NCBI RefSeq assembly: GCF_018135625.1
Contig: NZ_CP073078.1
Location: forward strand, 62,001 to 126,000
Direction of reading: 5' to 3'
Length of the DNA stretch: 64,000 bases
Origin: Phenylobacterium montanum
Lineage (GTDB): Bacteria; Pseudomonadota; Alphaproteobacteria; Caulobacterales; Caulobacteraceae
Of the stretch, positions 1 to 7,470 are shown in pieces (position 1 is the stretch's first letter; each line of letters begins with the position of its first letter). Under the pieces are notes generated by a model. The model worked only from the letters and a program-made list of their open reading frames with translations. It was not told the origin of the DNA and ran no database searches. Made by a program: the position numbers and the translations under genes.

Positions 1-345
1 CAGGAAGACCCGCTTGACCAGCGTCGGCGTCGGATCGCGCGGATCGTGAACCGGGTGGTGGCGGACGACGAGGCCACAGCCTGGAAGGCCGAGCGCCTCT
101 GCGGCCGGGTCTGGGAGCGGCTGAGTGATGAGGACATCTATGGCGATGTGCTCTCCAAGCCGATCGGCGTGGTGATCGAGATGATCTGCCGGGACCTGGA
201 TATCCCGGTGAACTGGGTGCATCTGGCCCGGGAGGCCTGGGCGGTTCAGGAGATGGCCGGCGGCGACGAGACCTCGCCGTTCTTGGCGCCGGATGGGGCC
301 TATTTGCGGTGGTTTCGGCCGCCGCCGCTGGCTGGGGCGCCTTGA
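1..345 (+). CDS. Hypothetical protein, 5' end cut by the window edge
   Basis: The reading frame is open from base 1 to the TGA at 343-345, so the gene probably begins before the window. An internal GTG at 46 is possible, but no ribosome binding site supports it. The visible 114 residues are charged and tryptophan-rich (for example WKAERLCGRVWERL), with no signal peptide or membrane segment. They read as a small soluble helical protein. I do not recognise the family. It lies upstream of rpiA on the same strand but is separated from it by a palindromic repeat, so it need not be in the same operon. Confidence 0.55.
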   Translation, partial: QEDPLDQRRRRIARIVNRVVADDEATAWKAERLCGRVWERLSDEDIYGDVLSKPIGVVIEMICRDLDIPVNWVHLAREAWAVQEMAGGDETSPFLAPDGAYLRWFRPPPLAGAP

Positions 346-370
346 TTTTCCACTCCCTACCCAAAACTTC

Positions 371-505
371 GTCATCCCGGCCGGAGCGTAGCGCAGAGCC
401 GGGACCCAGCCGCACTGGCCTCGACGCTGCATAGTAGCGCGTCTGGGGCGGGGGTGCTGGGTCCCGGCTCTCCAGCCCGCTGCGCGGGCCTCCGGCCGGG
501 ATGAC
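371..505. repeat. Palindromic intergenic repeat, copy A
   Basis: The left arm (371-409) begins GTCATCCCGGCCGGA and ends GCCGGGACCCAG. The right arm (457-505) begins CTGGGTCCCGGCTC and ends TCCGGCCGGGATGAC, so the ends are reverse complements around a roughly 47-base centre. The same ends flank 33404-33550. It lies in the non-coding gap before rpiA and could form a long stem-loop in RNA from either strand. Confidence 0.85.
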
Positions 506-573
506 GGGGTTGGGGGATGTGGGTGTGCTTGGGACCTATTCCCACAAACCCAGCCTTCGCCTATGTCACCCCT

Positions 574-1257
574 ATGACGGCAGACGAACAGAAGCGGGCC
601 ACGGGCGAGGCTGCGGCGGCCCTGGTGGAAGACGGCATGGTCGTGGGGCTGGGCACCGGCTCGACCGCGGCCTGGTTCGTCAAGGCGCTGGCGGCGCGCA
701 AGCTGGATATCCGCGGGGTGCCGACCTCGGTCGCCACGGCCGAGCTGGCGGCGAGCCTGGGGATGCGCCTGACCAGCCTGGACGAGGTGTCGTCTATCGA
801 CCTCACCGTGGACGGCGCCGACGAGATCGGGCCGGGCCTGTCGCTGATCAAGGGCGGCGGGGCGGCGTTGCTGCGCGAAAAGCTGGTCTGGGAGGCGTCC
901 AGGCGCTGCGTCTGCATCGCCGATGCGGGCAAGGTGGTCCGGACCCTGGGCGCCTTCGCCCTGCCGATCGAGGTGGTGGCCTTTGCGCACAAGACCACGG
1001 CGCTGCGGATCAGCGACGCCCTGGCGGACTGCGACATCGGCGTTCGCCCGCGCCTGCGCCTGAAAGACGGCGCGCCGGTGGCGACGGACGGCGGCAACCT
1101 TATCTATGACGCGGCCTGCGGCGCGATCCCCGATCCCGCCCGCCTCGCCGAAGCGCTGAAGGGCGTCACCGGCGTGGTCGACCACGGGCTGTTCCTGGAT
1201 CTCGCCGACGAGGCGCTGATCGGCCGGGAGACGGGCGTGGAGCGCCTGGTTCCGTAA
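574..1257 (+). CDS. rpiA: Ribose-5-phosphate isomerase A
   Basis: This cytoplasmic enzyme interconverts ribose 5-phosphate and ribulose 5-phosphate in the non-oxidative pentose phosphate pathway. The 227-residue product matches the usual RpiA length. Signature segments are in order: the phosphate-binding GLGTGST at about 25-31, DGADEI at about 80-85 (catalytic Asp region), KGGGAALLREK at about 93-103 (catalytic Glu and Lys), and DGGNLIYD near 170. The frame is open further upstream to 517, but homologues begin close to the Met at 574 (MTADEQKRATGEAA), so I chose that start. It stands alone between two palindromic repeats. Confidence 0.95.
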   Translation: MTADEQKRATGEAAAALVEDGMVVGLGTGSTAAWFVKALAARKLDIRGVPTSVATAELAASLGMRLTSLDEVSSIDLTVDGADEIGPGLSLIKGGGAALLREKLVWEASRRCVCIADAGKVVRTLGAFALPIEVVAFAHKTTALRISDALADCDIGVRPRLRLKDGAPVATDGGNLIYDAACGAIPDPARLAEALKGVTGVVDHGLFLDLADEALIGRETGVERLVP

Positions 1258-1300
1258 AGCGGGTTGGGATTTGTGGATTGGTGCGGATGGATTTTTATAT

Positions 1301-1422
1301 CCGCTCATCCCGGCGAATGCCGGGACCCAGATCGTAAGGCTCAGCCAGAGGGTATTGGCGCCTGAAAATTCCTGGGTCCGGCGCCATATGATTTGGGTCC
1401 CGGCATTCGCCGGGATGAGCGG
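1301..1422. repeat. Palindromic intergenic repeat, copy B
   Basis: A perfect 29-base inverted repeat: 1301-1329 (starts CCGCTCATCCCGGCGAATGC) is the exact reverse complement of 1394-1422. The 64-base centre is unique. It fills the gap between rpiA and the glutathione reductase gene. The outer TCATCCC and the GGGACCCA motif are shared with the other copies, which suggests one family with diverged subtypes. Confidence 0.85.
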
Positions 1423-1474
1423 GTTCGAGTGCGGCCCGCCGATCTCGGTTCGGTTCAGCTATTGAGGAGCCGCC

Positions 1475-2872
1475 ATGGCGGGCTACGACTACGATCTCTT
1501 CGTCATCGGCGCCGGTTCGGGCGGGGTGCGGGCGGCCAGGCTGGCGGCCATGAGCGGGGCCAGGGTGGCGGTGGCCGAGGAATACCGGGTCGGCGGCACC
1601 TGCGTGATCCGCGGCTGCGTGCCGAAGAAGTTCATGGTCTACGCCAGCGAGTTCACCCACGCCTTTGAGGAGGCGCGCGGCTTCGGCTGGGAGATCGAGG
1701 GCGCCAAATTCGACTGGCGCCGGTTCCTGATGGCCAAGGACGCCGAGATCAGCCGGCTGTCGGGCATCTATACCTCGAACCTGGAGAAGGCCGGCGTCGA
1801 CCTCTTGCTCGGGACCGCACGGTTCGTGGATGACCATACCCTGGAGCTGAAGGAAAAGTCGGGCGGCAAGCGGACCATCACCGCAGCCAAGGTGCTGATC
1901 GCCACCGGCGGCCGGCCGACCCTGCCGACCGACGTGCCCGGCATCGAGCACGTGATCACCTCGGAAGAAGCCTTCCACCTGCCCGAATTGCCCAAGCGGA
2001 TGGTGATCGTCGGCGGCGGCTATATTGCGGTCGAGTTCGCCTGCATCTTCCATGGCCTGGGCGTCGACGTGACCCTGATCTATCGCGGGCCCAACATCCT
2101 GCGCGGCTTCGACGAGGACGTGCGCGCGCACCTGGCCGACGAGCTGAAGAGCCGCGGACTGAAGGTGATGGTCTCGTGCCAGCATGAGAGCATCGAAAAG
2201 CGTGAGGACGGCGTGCTGGTCAGCCATGTGGGCGAAGGCCACACCCTGGAGTCCGAGGTGGTGATGTTCGCCACCGGCCGCGCGCCGCATGTGAAGGGCC
2301 TGGGCCTGGAGGCCGCGGGCGTGAAGCTGAACGACAAGGGCGCGGTGGCGGTGGACGCGTTCTCGCGCACCAATGTTGAGCACATCTGGGCGGTGGGCGA
2401 CGTCACCGACCGCATGGCCCTGACCCCGGTGGCGATCCGCGAGGCCCAGGCCTTCGCCGAGACCGAGTTCTATGGCCGTCCCATGAGCTTCGACCACGCC
2501 GACGTGCCGACGGCGGTGTTCTCCCAGCCGCCGGTAGGGACGGTGGGCCTGACCGAGGCGCAGGCGCGGCACAAGCTGGGGCCGGTGGACGTCTACCTGA
2601 CCCGCTTTAGACCGATGAAAACGACCTTCTATGGCGGGCGCGACCGGTTCCTGATGAAGCTGATCGTCTGCCGCGAGAACGGCAAGGTGGTGGGCTGCCA
2701 CATCGTCGGGCCGGACAGCGCCGAGATGATCCAGCTGGCCGCCATTGCGGTGAAGGCCGGCCTGACCAAGGCCCAGTGGGACGCGACCTGCGCGTTGCAT
2801 CCGTCTGCGGCGGAGGAGCTGGTGACATTGCGCGAGAAGTACGTGCCGATGGAGCTGGCGGCGGCGCAGTAG
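1475..2872 (+). CDS. gor: Glutathione-disulfide reductase
   Basis: An NADPH-dependent flavoenzyme that regenerates reduced glutathione in the cytoplasm. The 465 residues show the class I pyridine nucleotide-disulfide oxidoreductase layout: FAD-binding GAGSGG at 12-17, redox-active pair C43 and C48 in GGTCVIRGCVPKK, the second Rossmann motif GGGYIAVEFA at about 179-188 followed by LIYRG whose Arg fits NADPH preference, the ATGRAPH FAD segment, and the catalytic His-Glu pair in HPSAAEE (about H442, E447). The GCVPKK context separates it from lipoamide dehydrogenase and mercuric reductase. A GAGGAG ribosome binding site precedes the ATG. A SUKH-3 gene follows 5 bases after the stop. Confidence 0.93.
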   Translation: MAGYDYDLFVIGAGSGGVRAARLAAMSGARVAVAEEYRVGGTCVIRGCVPKKFMVYASEFTHAFEEARGFGWEIEGAKFDWRRFLMAKDAEISRLSGIYTSNLEKAGVDLLLGTARFVDDHTLELKEKSGGKRTITAAKVLIATGGRPTLPTDVPGIEHVITSEEAFHLPELPKRMVIVGGGYIAVEFACIFHGLGVDVTLIYRGPNILRGFDEDVRAHLADELKSRGLKVMVSCQHESIEKREDGVLVSHVGEGHTLESEVVMFATGRAPHVKGLGLEAAGVKLNDKGAVAVDAFSRTNVEHIWAVGDVTDRMALTPVAIREAQAFAETEFYGRPMSFDHADVPTAVFSQPPVGTVGLTEAQARHKLGPVDVYLTRFRPMKTTFYGGRDRFLMKLIVCRENGKVVGCHIVGPDSAEMIQLAAIAVKAGLTKAQWDATCALHPSAAEELVTLREKYVPMELAAAQ

Positions 2873-2877
2873 GGGAC

Positions 2878-3414
2878 ATGCGAAGGTTTTCCGCACCCGG
2901 ACCCGACATCGAACCACAGGCGAAGGTCGTGGCCATCTTTCAGCGGGCAGGTTGGCGTCGCAATCGTCGTGTTCAAGTCGATCCATCAGTTCCTTTGGAA
3001 CATCCCGCTTGGGCTGTTCTCGAGGGGTTCGGGGGATTGCGGGTCGGCGCCGGGGAGCGAGGCGAGGAGTGTGGGGCCTCGGATGTCGAGTTCCTGCACC
3101 TGCTTCCCGAAATTCCAGAGGTTGCGATTCTCGAAAGTTTGGCGGGCTCGCCACTTGTCGGGATCGCGTGGATTGGGAGCCGGCATGGTGAGCTCTACAT
3201 GGACTGCGTTGGGCGCCTCTTCGGCGTCAGCCTAATGCACGATGCCTGCTGGCTGGCGGGGGAGAATTTCGCCGAGGCGATGACGGGATTGCTCTTGGGT
3301 CATTTGCCCCGCCCCATTCTCTTGCCGGGTCAAAGCGAGGTCGACCTCTATGGCATCAAATTTCTGGCAGATGATCCCAGGGTTTATCCGGTAGGACCGG
3401 CAGGGGCGCACTAG
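2878..3414 (+). CDS. SUKH-3 domain protein (orphan immunity-type gene)
   Basis: This 178-residue protein resembles the SUKH-3 family of the SMI1/KNR4 superfamily, many of whose members neutralise contact-dependent or secreted bacterial toxins. The pattern is AIFQRAGW (about 19-26), then WAVLEGFGGL (about 45-54), a variable middle, IAWIGSRHGELYMD (about 96-109), and a C-terminal helix ending AMTGLLLGH (about 134-142). There is no signal peptide, as expected for a cytoplasmic protein. The ATG at 2878 follows an AGGGGAC ribosome binding site directly after the gor stop, so it is probably co-transcribed with gor. No toxin, polymorphic-toxin tip or secretion gene is nearby. Family assignment is by pattern memory. 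Confidence 0.72.
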   Translation: MRRFSAPGPDIEPQAKVVAIFQRAGWRRNRRVQVDPSVPLEHPAWAVLEGFGGLRVGAGERGEECGASDVEFLHLLPEIPEVAILESLAGSPLVGIAWIGSRHGELYMDCVGRLFGVSLMHDACWLAGENFAEAMTGLLLGHLPRPILLPGQSEVDLYGIKFLADDPRVYPVGPAGAH

Positions 3415-3432
3415 GGAAGGTTTTTCCTGCAG

Positions 3433-3518
3433 CGCTCATTCCCGCGAAGGCGGGAATCCAGATTCATCCACAGGGCTGGCTGATTTCACCTGGATCCCCG
3501 CCTTCGCGGGGATGAGCG
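3433..3518. repeat. Palindromic intergenic repeat, copy C
   Basis: The arms 3433-3460 (CGCTCATTCCCGCGAAGGCG...) and 3491-3518 are complementary over 28 bases with two G-T wobble positions, around a 30-base centre. The wobbles keep pairing in RNA. This TCATYCCCGCGAAGGCGGGRATCCA type is common between genes in many Proteobacteria. Here it separates the SUKH-3 gene from the DAHP synthase gene. Confidence 0.85.
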
Positions 3519-3606
3519 GTGTTTGGGTACGCCCAGCCTGCGCCCTATCGCGCTTTGCCTTGGCCCCCCATCTGCGGTAAACGCCCGCCCTCTTTCCGAG
3601 GAAGCC

Positions 3607-4986
3607 ATGACCCACCGTTGGACCCCGAACACCTGGAGATCGAAGCCCGCCCAGCATATTCCGGCCGACTATCCGGACGCCGGCGCGGTGGCGCGTGTCG
3701 AGGGCGAGCTGCGGGCTCTGCCGCCGCTGGTGTTCGCCGGTGAGGCCCGTCGCCTGAAGGGCTTGCTTGGCGATGTCTCGGCTGGCCGCGCCTTCTTGTT
3801 GCAGGGCGGCGACTGCGCCGAGAGCTTCAAGGAGTTTACCGCGGACAACATCCGCGACACCTTCCGCCTGATCCTGCAGATGGCGGTGGTGCTGACCTTC
3901 GCCGGCGGCAAGCCAGTGGTGAAGGTCGGGCGCATGGCTGGCCAGTTCGCCAAGCCGCGTTCCTCGCCGGTCGAGACGCAGGGGGACGTGACCCTGCCGT
4001 CCTATCGCGGCGACAACATCAACGGCATGGGCTTCACAGCCGAGGAGCGTGCGCCCGATCCGGAACGCCTGCTGAAGGCCTATCACCAGTCATCGGCCAC
4101 GCTGAACCTGCTGCGCGCGTTTGCGGGCGGCGGCTATGCTGACCTGCACAACATACACCGTTGGACCCTGGGCTTCGTCGAGGGCAGTCCGAACGGAGGC
4201 CGATACCGTGAGTTGGCCGACAAGATCTCGGAATCGCTGGATTTCATGTCGGCGATCGGGGTCACTGCCGACACCCATTCCGAACTGCACCGGGTGGAGT
4301 TCTTCACCAGCCACGAGGCCCTCTTGCTGGGCTTCGAGGAAGCCATGACCCGGGTCGATTCCACCTCGGGCGACTGGTACGACACCTCGGCGCACCTGCT
4401 GTGGATCGGCGAGCGCACCCGCCAGCTGGACGGGGCGCACATCGAATACATGCGCGGGATCAAGAACCCGATCGGCCTGAAGGTCGGCCCGACCCTGGAG
4501 CCGGACGATCTCCTTCGCCTGATCGACGCCCTCAATCCGGGCGACGAGGCGGGCCGGCTGACCCTCTATGGCCGGTTCGGCTCGGACAAGATCGCAGCGC
4601 GCCTGCCCAAGCTGATGGAGGCCACCCGCCGGGCCGGCCGCCAGGTGGTCTGGGCCATCGACCCGATGCACGGCAACACGCTCACCGCCGCCAACGGCTA
4701 CAAGACCCGGCCGTTCGACCGCATCCTCGGCGAGGTGAAGAGCTTTATCGAGATCGCCCAGGCCGAGGGCGTGCATCCGGGCGGCGTGCACCTGGAGATG
4801 ACCGGGCAGAACGTCACCGAATGCCTGGGCGGCGCCCGGGCCCTGTCGGAAGGTGACCTGGCCGACCGCTACCACACCCATTGCGACCCGCGTCTGAACG
4901 CCGAACAGGCGCTGGAGCTGGCCTTCCTGGTGTCGGAGAAGCTGAAGGCCGCGCGTCAGAGCGAGCGCCAGGCGGCGGTGGGGTAG
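3607..4986 (+). CDS. aroG: Class II 3-deoxy-7-phosphoheptulonate (DAHP) synthase
   Basis: Catalyses the first step of the shikimate pathway, condensing phosphoenolpyruvate and erythrose 4-phosphate. The 459 residues match the plant/actinobacterial-type class II enzyme, not the shorter class I type. Visible segments are [15 protein letters not shown] at the N-terminus, [11 protein letters not shown] with metal-ligand Cys near 70, [15 protein letters not shown] (phosphate/substrate loop), [33 protein letters not shown] and HCDPRLN. The Met at 3607 follows GAGGAAG with good spacing, and the upstream in-frame extension is not conserved-looking. It converges on the FtsH gene with only 3 bases between stop codons. 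Confidence 0.94.
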   Translation: MTHRWTPNTWRSKPAQHIPADYPDAGAVARVEGELRALPPLVFAGEARRLKGLLGDVSAGRAFLLQGGDCAESFKEFTADNIRDTFRLILQMAVVLTFAGGKPVVKVGRMAGQFAKPRSSPVETQGDVTLPSYRGDNINGMGFTAEERAPDPERLLKAYHQSSATLNLLRAFAGGGYADLHNIHRWTLGFVEGSPNGGRYRELADKISESLDFMSAIGVTADTHSELHRVEFFTSHEALLLGFEEAMTRVDSTSGDWYDTSAHLLWIGERTRQLDGAHIEYMRGIKNPIGLKVGPTLEPDDLLRLIDALNPGDEAGRLTLYGRFGSDKIAARLPKLMEATRRAGRQVVWAIDPMHGNTLTAANGYKTRPFDRILGEVKSFIEIAQAEGVHPGGVHLEMTGQNVTECLGGARALSEGDLADRYHTHCDPRLNAEQALELAFLVSEKLKAARQSERQAAVG

Positions 4987-4989
4987 GGG

Positions 4990-6846
4990 CTATTCCGCCG
5001 CCGCGGGCTCCGGCTCGCGCGCGGGAAGGAGCGGGGAGAACTCGTCCGCCGTCAGGGTCTCGCGGGTCAGCAGCAACTGCGCGCCGGCCTCCAGGTCCGC
5101 GCGCCGTCGCCCGAGGATGTCCAGGGCTGCAGCCTCGCCGGCGGCGACCAGGGCCTTGACCGCCAGGTCGATCTCCCGCGCCGTGGCCTCGGCGGCCATC
5201 TCGTAGTGGTCCTCCGGCGCGGCCAGGAAGGCCTGGCGCGGCGGGGCGTAGACCCGCTGGCCGACCACCTCGTCCATGCCGAAGCGCGTGACCATCTCCA
5301 GAGCGATCTCAGTCGCCCGCTGCAGGTCGTCGGCGCCGCCGGTGGAGATGTCGCCGTCGAAGATCATCGACTCGGCGGCGCGGCCACCCAACAGGACGGC
5401 GATGCGGTTTTCCAGGTCCGAGCGGGCCAGTAGGAACCGGTCCTCGGTCGGGCGCTGCATGGTGTAGCCCAGGGCGCCGACGCCGCGGGGGATGATCGAG
5501 ACCTTCTGCACCGGGTCCACGCCCGGCAGGGTCGACGCCACCAGGGCGTGGCCCATCTCGTGATAGGCGACGCGCCGCCGCTCGGCCTTGCTGAGCACGC
5601 GGCTCTTTTTCTCCAGGCCGGCGACGATCCGCTCGATGGCCTGGGTGAAATCGTCGAGAGTGACGCTGTCCGATCGGCGGCGGGTGGCGACGATCGCCGC
5701 CTCGTTGACCAGGTTGGCGAGATCGGCGCCGGTGAAGCCGGTGGTCAGGCTGGCGACCTGATCCAGGTCGACCTCGGCGGCCAGGACGATTTTCTTCACG
5801 TGCACCCTGAGGATCGCGAGCCGGCCGCCGTGGTCGGGCCGGTCGACCAGCACCTGTCGGTCGAAGCGGCCGGCGCGCAGCAGGGCCTGATCCAGGATCT
5901 CCGGCCGGTTGGTCGCGGCCAAAAGGATCACCCCGGCGCTGGAGTCGAAGCCGTCGAGTTCGGCCAGGAGCTGGTTCAGGGTTTGCTCCTTCTCGTCCAT
6001 GCCGCCCACGAGGGCGCCGGAGCGGCTGCGGCCCAGGGCGTCCAATTCGTCGATGAAGATGATGCAGGGCGCCGCCTTGCGCGCCTGGTCGAACAGATCG
6101 CGCACCCGCGCGGCGCCGACGCCGACGAACATCTCGACGAATTCCGAGCCGGAGATGGAGAAGAACGGCACGCCGGCTTGGCCCGCCACCGCGCGGGCCA
6201 AGAGGGTCTTGCCTGTCCCCGGCGGCCCGACCAGCAGGATGCCCTTGGGCGCGCGGGCGCCAAGGCGGCCGTAGGTGGACTGGTCCTTCAGGAAGGCGAC
6301 CACCTCCTCCAGCTCGAACTTGGCCTCGTCGACCCCGGCCACGTCGGCGAAGGTGACCTTGATGTCGGTCTCGACATAGACCCGGGCCCCGGACTTGCCG
6401 ACATTGGCCAGGCCGCCAAGGCCGCCGAGCCCGCCGCCGCCGCGCCGCATCATGAAGGCCCAGAACAGGTAGAAGATGAAGATCGGCGCCAGCCAGGAAA
6501 GGATGCTCGCGAGGAAGCCGCCCGAGGGTTGGCCCTTGACCTCGATGCCCTTGGCGGACAGGGAGTCCGCCAGGGCGGGCTCGACACGGTGGGTGAGGAA
6601 GCCGGTCTTGCCGTCCTTGTAGAGGCCTTCGATGGTGCTGACCCCGACCGTGACCTCCTTGATCTGCCCCTTGGCCGCCTGGGCCTGGAACTGGCTGTAG
6701 GGGATGGTCTGCACCTCGGACAGGCTGACCACCAGCCACTGCAACGCCACCAGCATCAAGACGGAGGCGATCACGTAGCCGATCGTCAGGTGGTGCTTGC
6801 CCTGATCGCCGGACTTGCCGTTGGCTGGGCGAGGCGCATCAGACAT
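4990..6846 (-). CDS. ftsH: FtsH-type ATP-dependent zinc metalloprotease
   Basis: A membrane-anchored AAA+ protease that degrades misfolded or regulatory proteins. Of 618 residues, about 20-42 and 111-133 form transmembrane helices around a small periplasmic domain. Then come Walker A GPPGTGKT (207-214), Walker [12 protein letters not shown] (about 262-272), the second region of homology with [10 protein letters not shown], and the zinc motif HEMGH (429-433), where most FtsH proteins have HEAGH. A later GGADD supplies the likely third zinc ligand. The C-terminus is Glu/Pro-rich. An alternative in-frame Met lies at 6891. It is not beside tilS or folP, so it may be a second FtsH copy (inference). 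Confidence 0.88.
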   Translation of the reverse strand: MSDAPRPANGKSGDQGKHHLTIGYVIASVLMLVALQWLVVSLSEVQTIPYSQFQAQAAKGQIKEVTVGVSTIEGLYKDGKTGFLTHRVEPALADSLSAKGIEVKGQPSGGFLASILSWLAPIFIFYLFWAFMMRRGGGGLGGLGGLANVGKSGARVYVETDIKVTFADVAGVDEAKFELEEVVAFLKDQSTYGRLGARAPKGILLVGPPGTGKTLLARAVAGQAGVPFFSISGSEFVEMFVGVGAARVRDLFDQARKAAPCIIFIDELDALGRSRSGALVGGMDEKEQTLNQLLAELDGFDSSAGVILLAATNRPEILDQALLRAGRFDRQVLVDRPDHGGRLAILRVHVKKIVLAAEVDLDQVASLTTGFTGADLANLVNEAAIVATRRRSDSVTLDDFTQAIERIVAGLEKKSRVLSKAERRRVAYHEMGHALVASTLPGVDPVQKVSIIPRGVGALGYTMQRPTEDRFLLARSDLENRIAVLLGGRAAESMIFDGDISTGGADDLQRATEIALEMVTRFGMDEVVGQRVYAPPRQAFLAAPEDHYEMAAEATAREIDLAVKALVAAGEAAALDILGRRRADLEAGAQLLLTRETLTADEFSPLLPAREPEPAAAE

Positions 6847-6925
6847 GGCGGCATCCGTCACAGGGTGCGGGAATTTCCGCGCCTCGGACATCAACCCGAT
6901 CTGGGGTGGGTCGCCTTGACCTCGG

Positions 6926-7423
6926 TCAAACCTCCGCCGAGGCCTTGATGGCCGCCTTGACCCGCTGGCGCGCCTCTTGCCGGAAACCGACCGCGTCCAC
7001 GATGTCACCCGCCGCGCCGAGGCCATAGCGGGGCATGTTGTTGTAGATGGCCTCGTAGCGGCCCGGCGAGACCAGATAGGTCTCATGCCAGATGCCGACG
7101 TCGCCATTGGAGCCGACCGCCTTGTTGAAAGCCTGCCAGGCCGGCAGATGGACCTTGTCCCGGGCGCGGGCATAGGCCTCCAGGTGATCGAAGCTGCGCC
7201 AGTACTGAATAGCCATGACGTTGGGAAAGCCGAAATGGCTGCGCACGTGCAACAGGCCAAGGTCGGGCTGGCGCGCCAGCTCCGCCAGCATCTTCGGCAT
7301 GGCCTGGGCCACGGGCAGCCACGAGCCGATCTTCCACGGCTTGTTGATGCGCATGCCGATCAGAAAAAGGACAAAGTCGCCCTCGATCTCGGCGCCGACG
7401 CGCCGGTCGATGATCTGGACCAT
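6926..7423 (-). CDS. DUF4188 family protein (monooxygenase-like)
   Basis: A 165-residue soluble protein that resembles the DUF4188 family, whose members are often labelled monooxygenase-like because of a predicted dimeric alpha-beta barrel fold. No reaction is established here. Recognisable segments are [20 protein letters not shown] near the start, [20 protein letters not shown] in the middle and NMPRYGLG near the end. The ATG at 7423 has a strong GGGAGGC ribosome binding site, and longer readings upstream overlap the neighbouring gene. It lies 47 bases after the HAD-IIIC gene and 79 bases before the FtsH gene, all on the minus strand. Confidence 0.75.
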   Translation of the reverse strand: MVQIIDRRVGAEIEGDFVLFLIGMRINKPWKIGSWLPVAQAMPKMLAELARQPDLGLLHVRSHFGFPNVMAIQYWRSFDHLEAYARARDKVHLPAWQAFNKAVGSNGDVGIWHETYLVSPGRYEAIYNNMPRYGLGAAGDIVDAVGFRQEARQRVKAAIKASAEV

Positions 7424-7470
7424 GGTCTCTTGCCTCCCCGGCGCTTCTACGCCCTGGCCGGCCGCCCGGA

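Noticed and set aside
501-1109. 202-codon plus-strand frame overlapping rpiA
   Set aside because: It starts inside palindromic repeat A and reads rpiA out of frame as a Gly/Arg-rich sequence.
1295-3154. 619-codon minus-strand open frame opposite glutathione reductase and the SUKH-3 gene
   Set aside because: A shadow frame: rich in His, Arg, Gln and Ala, no ribosome binding site, and lies over gor with all its catalytic motifs on the plus strand.
2878-3414. A toxin partner for the SUKH-3 gene
   Set aside because: Both sides were read: gor and a DAHP synthase flank it, and no polymorphic-toxin, Rhs, VgrG or CdiA-like sequence is visible.
371-3518. Possibility that repeats A-C form a CRISPR array or an integron
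   Set aside because: The units are inverted-repeat pairs in separate gaps, hundreds of bases apart with genes between, with no regular spacers and no cas or integrase gene.
5548-6948. Long plus-strand open frame opposite the FtsH gene
   Set aside because: The composition (Gly/Ala/Glu/Asp-rich without structure) is typical of an antisense shadow, and the FtsH reading has complete AAA+ and zinc motifs.
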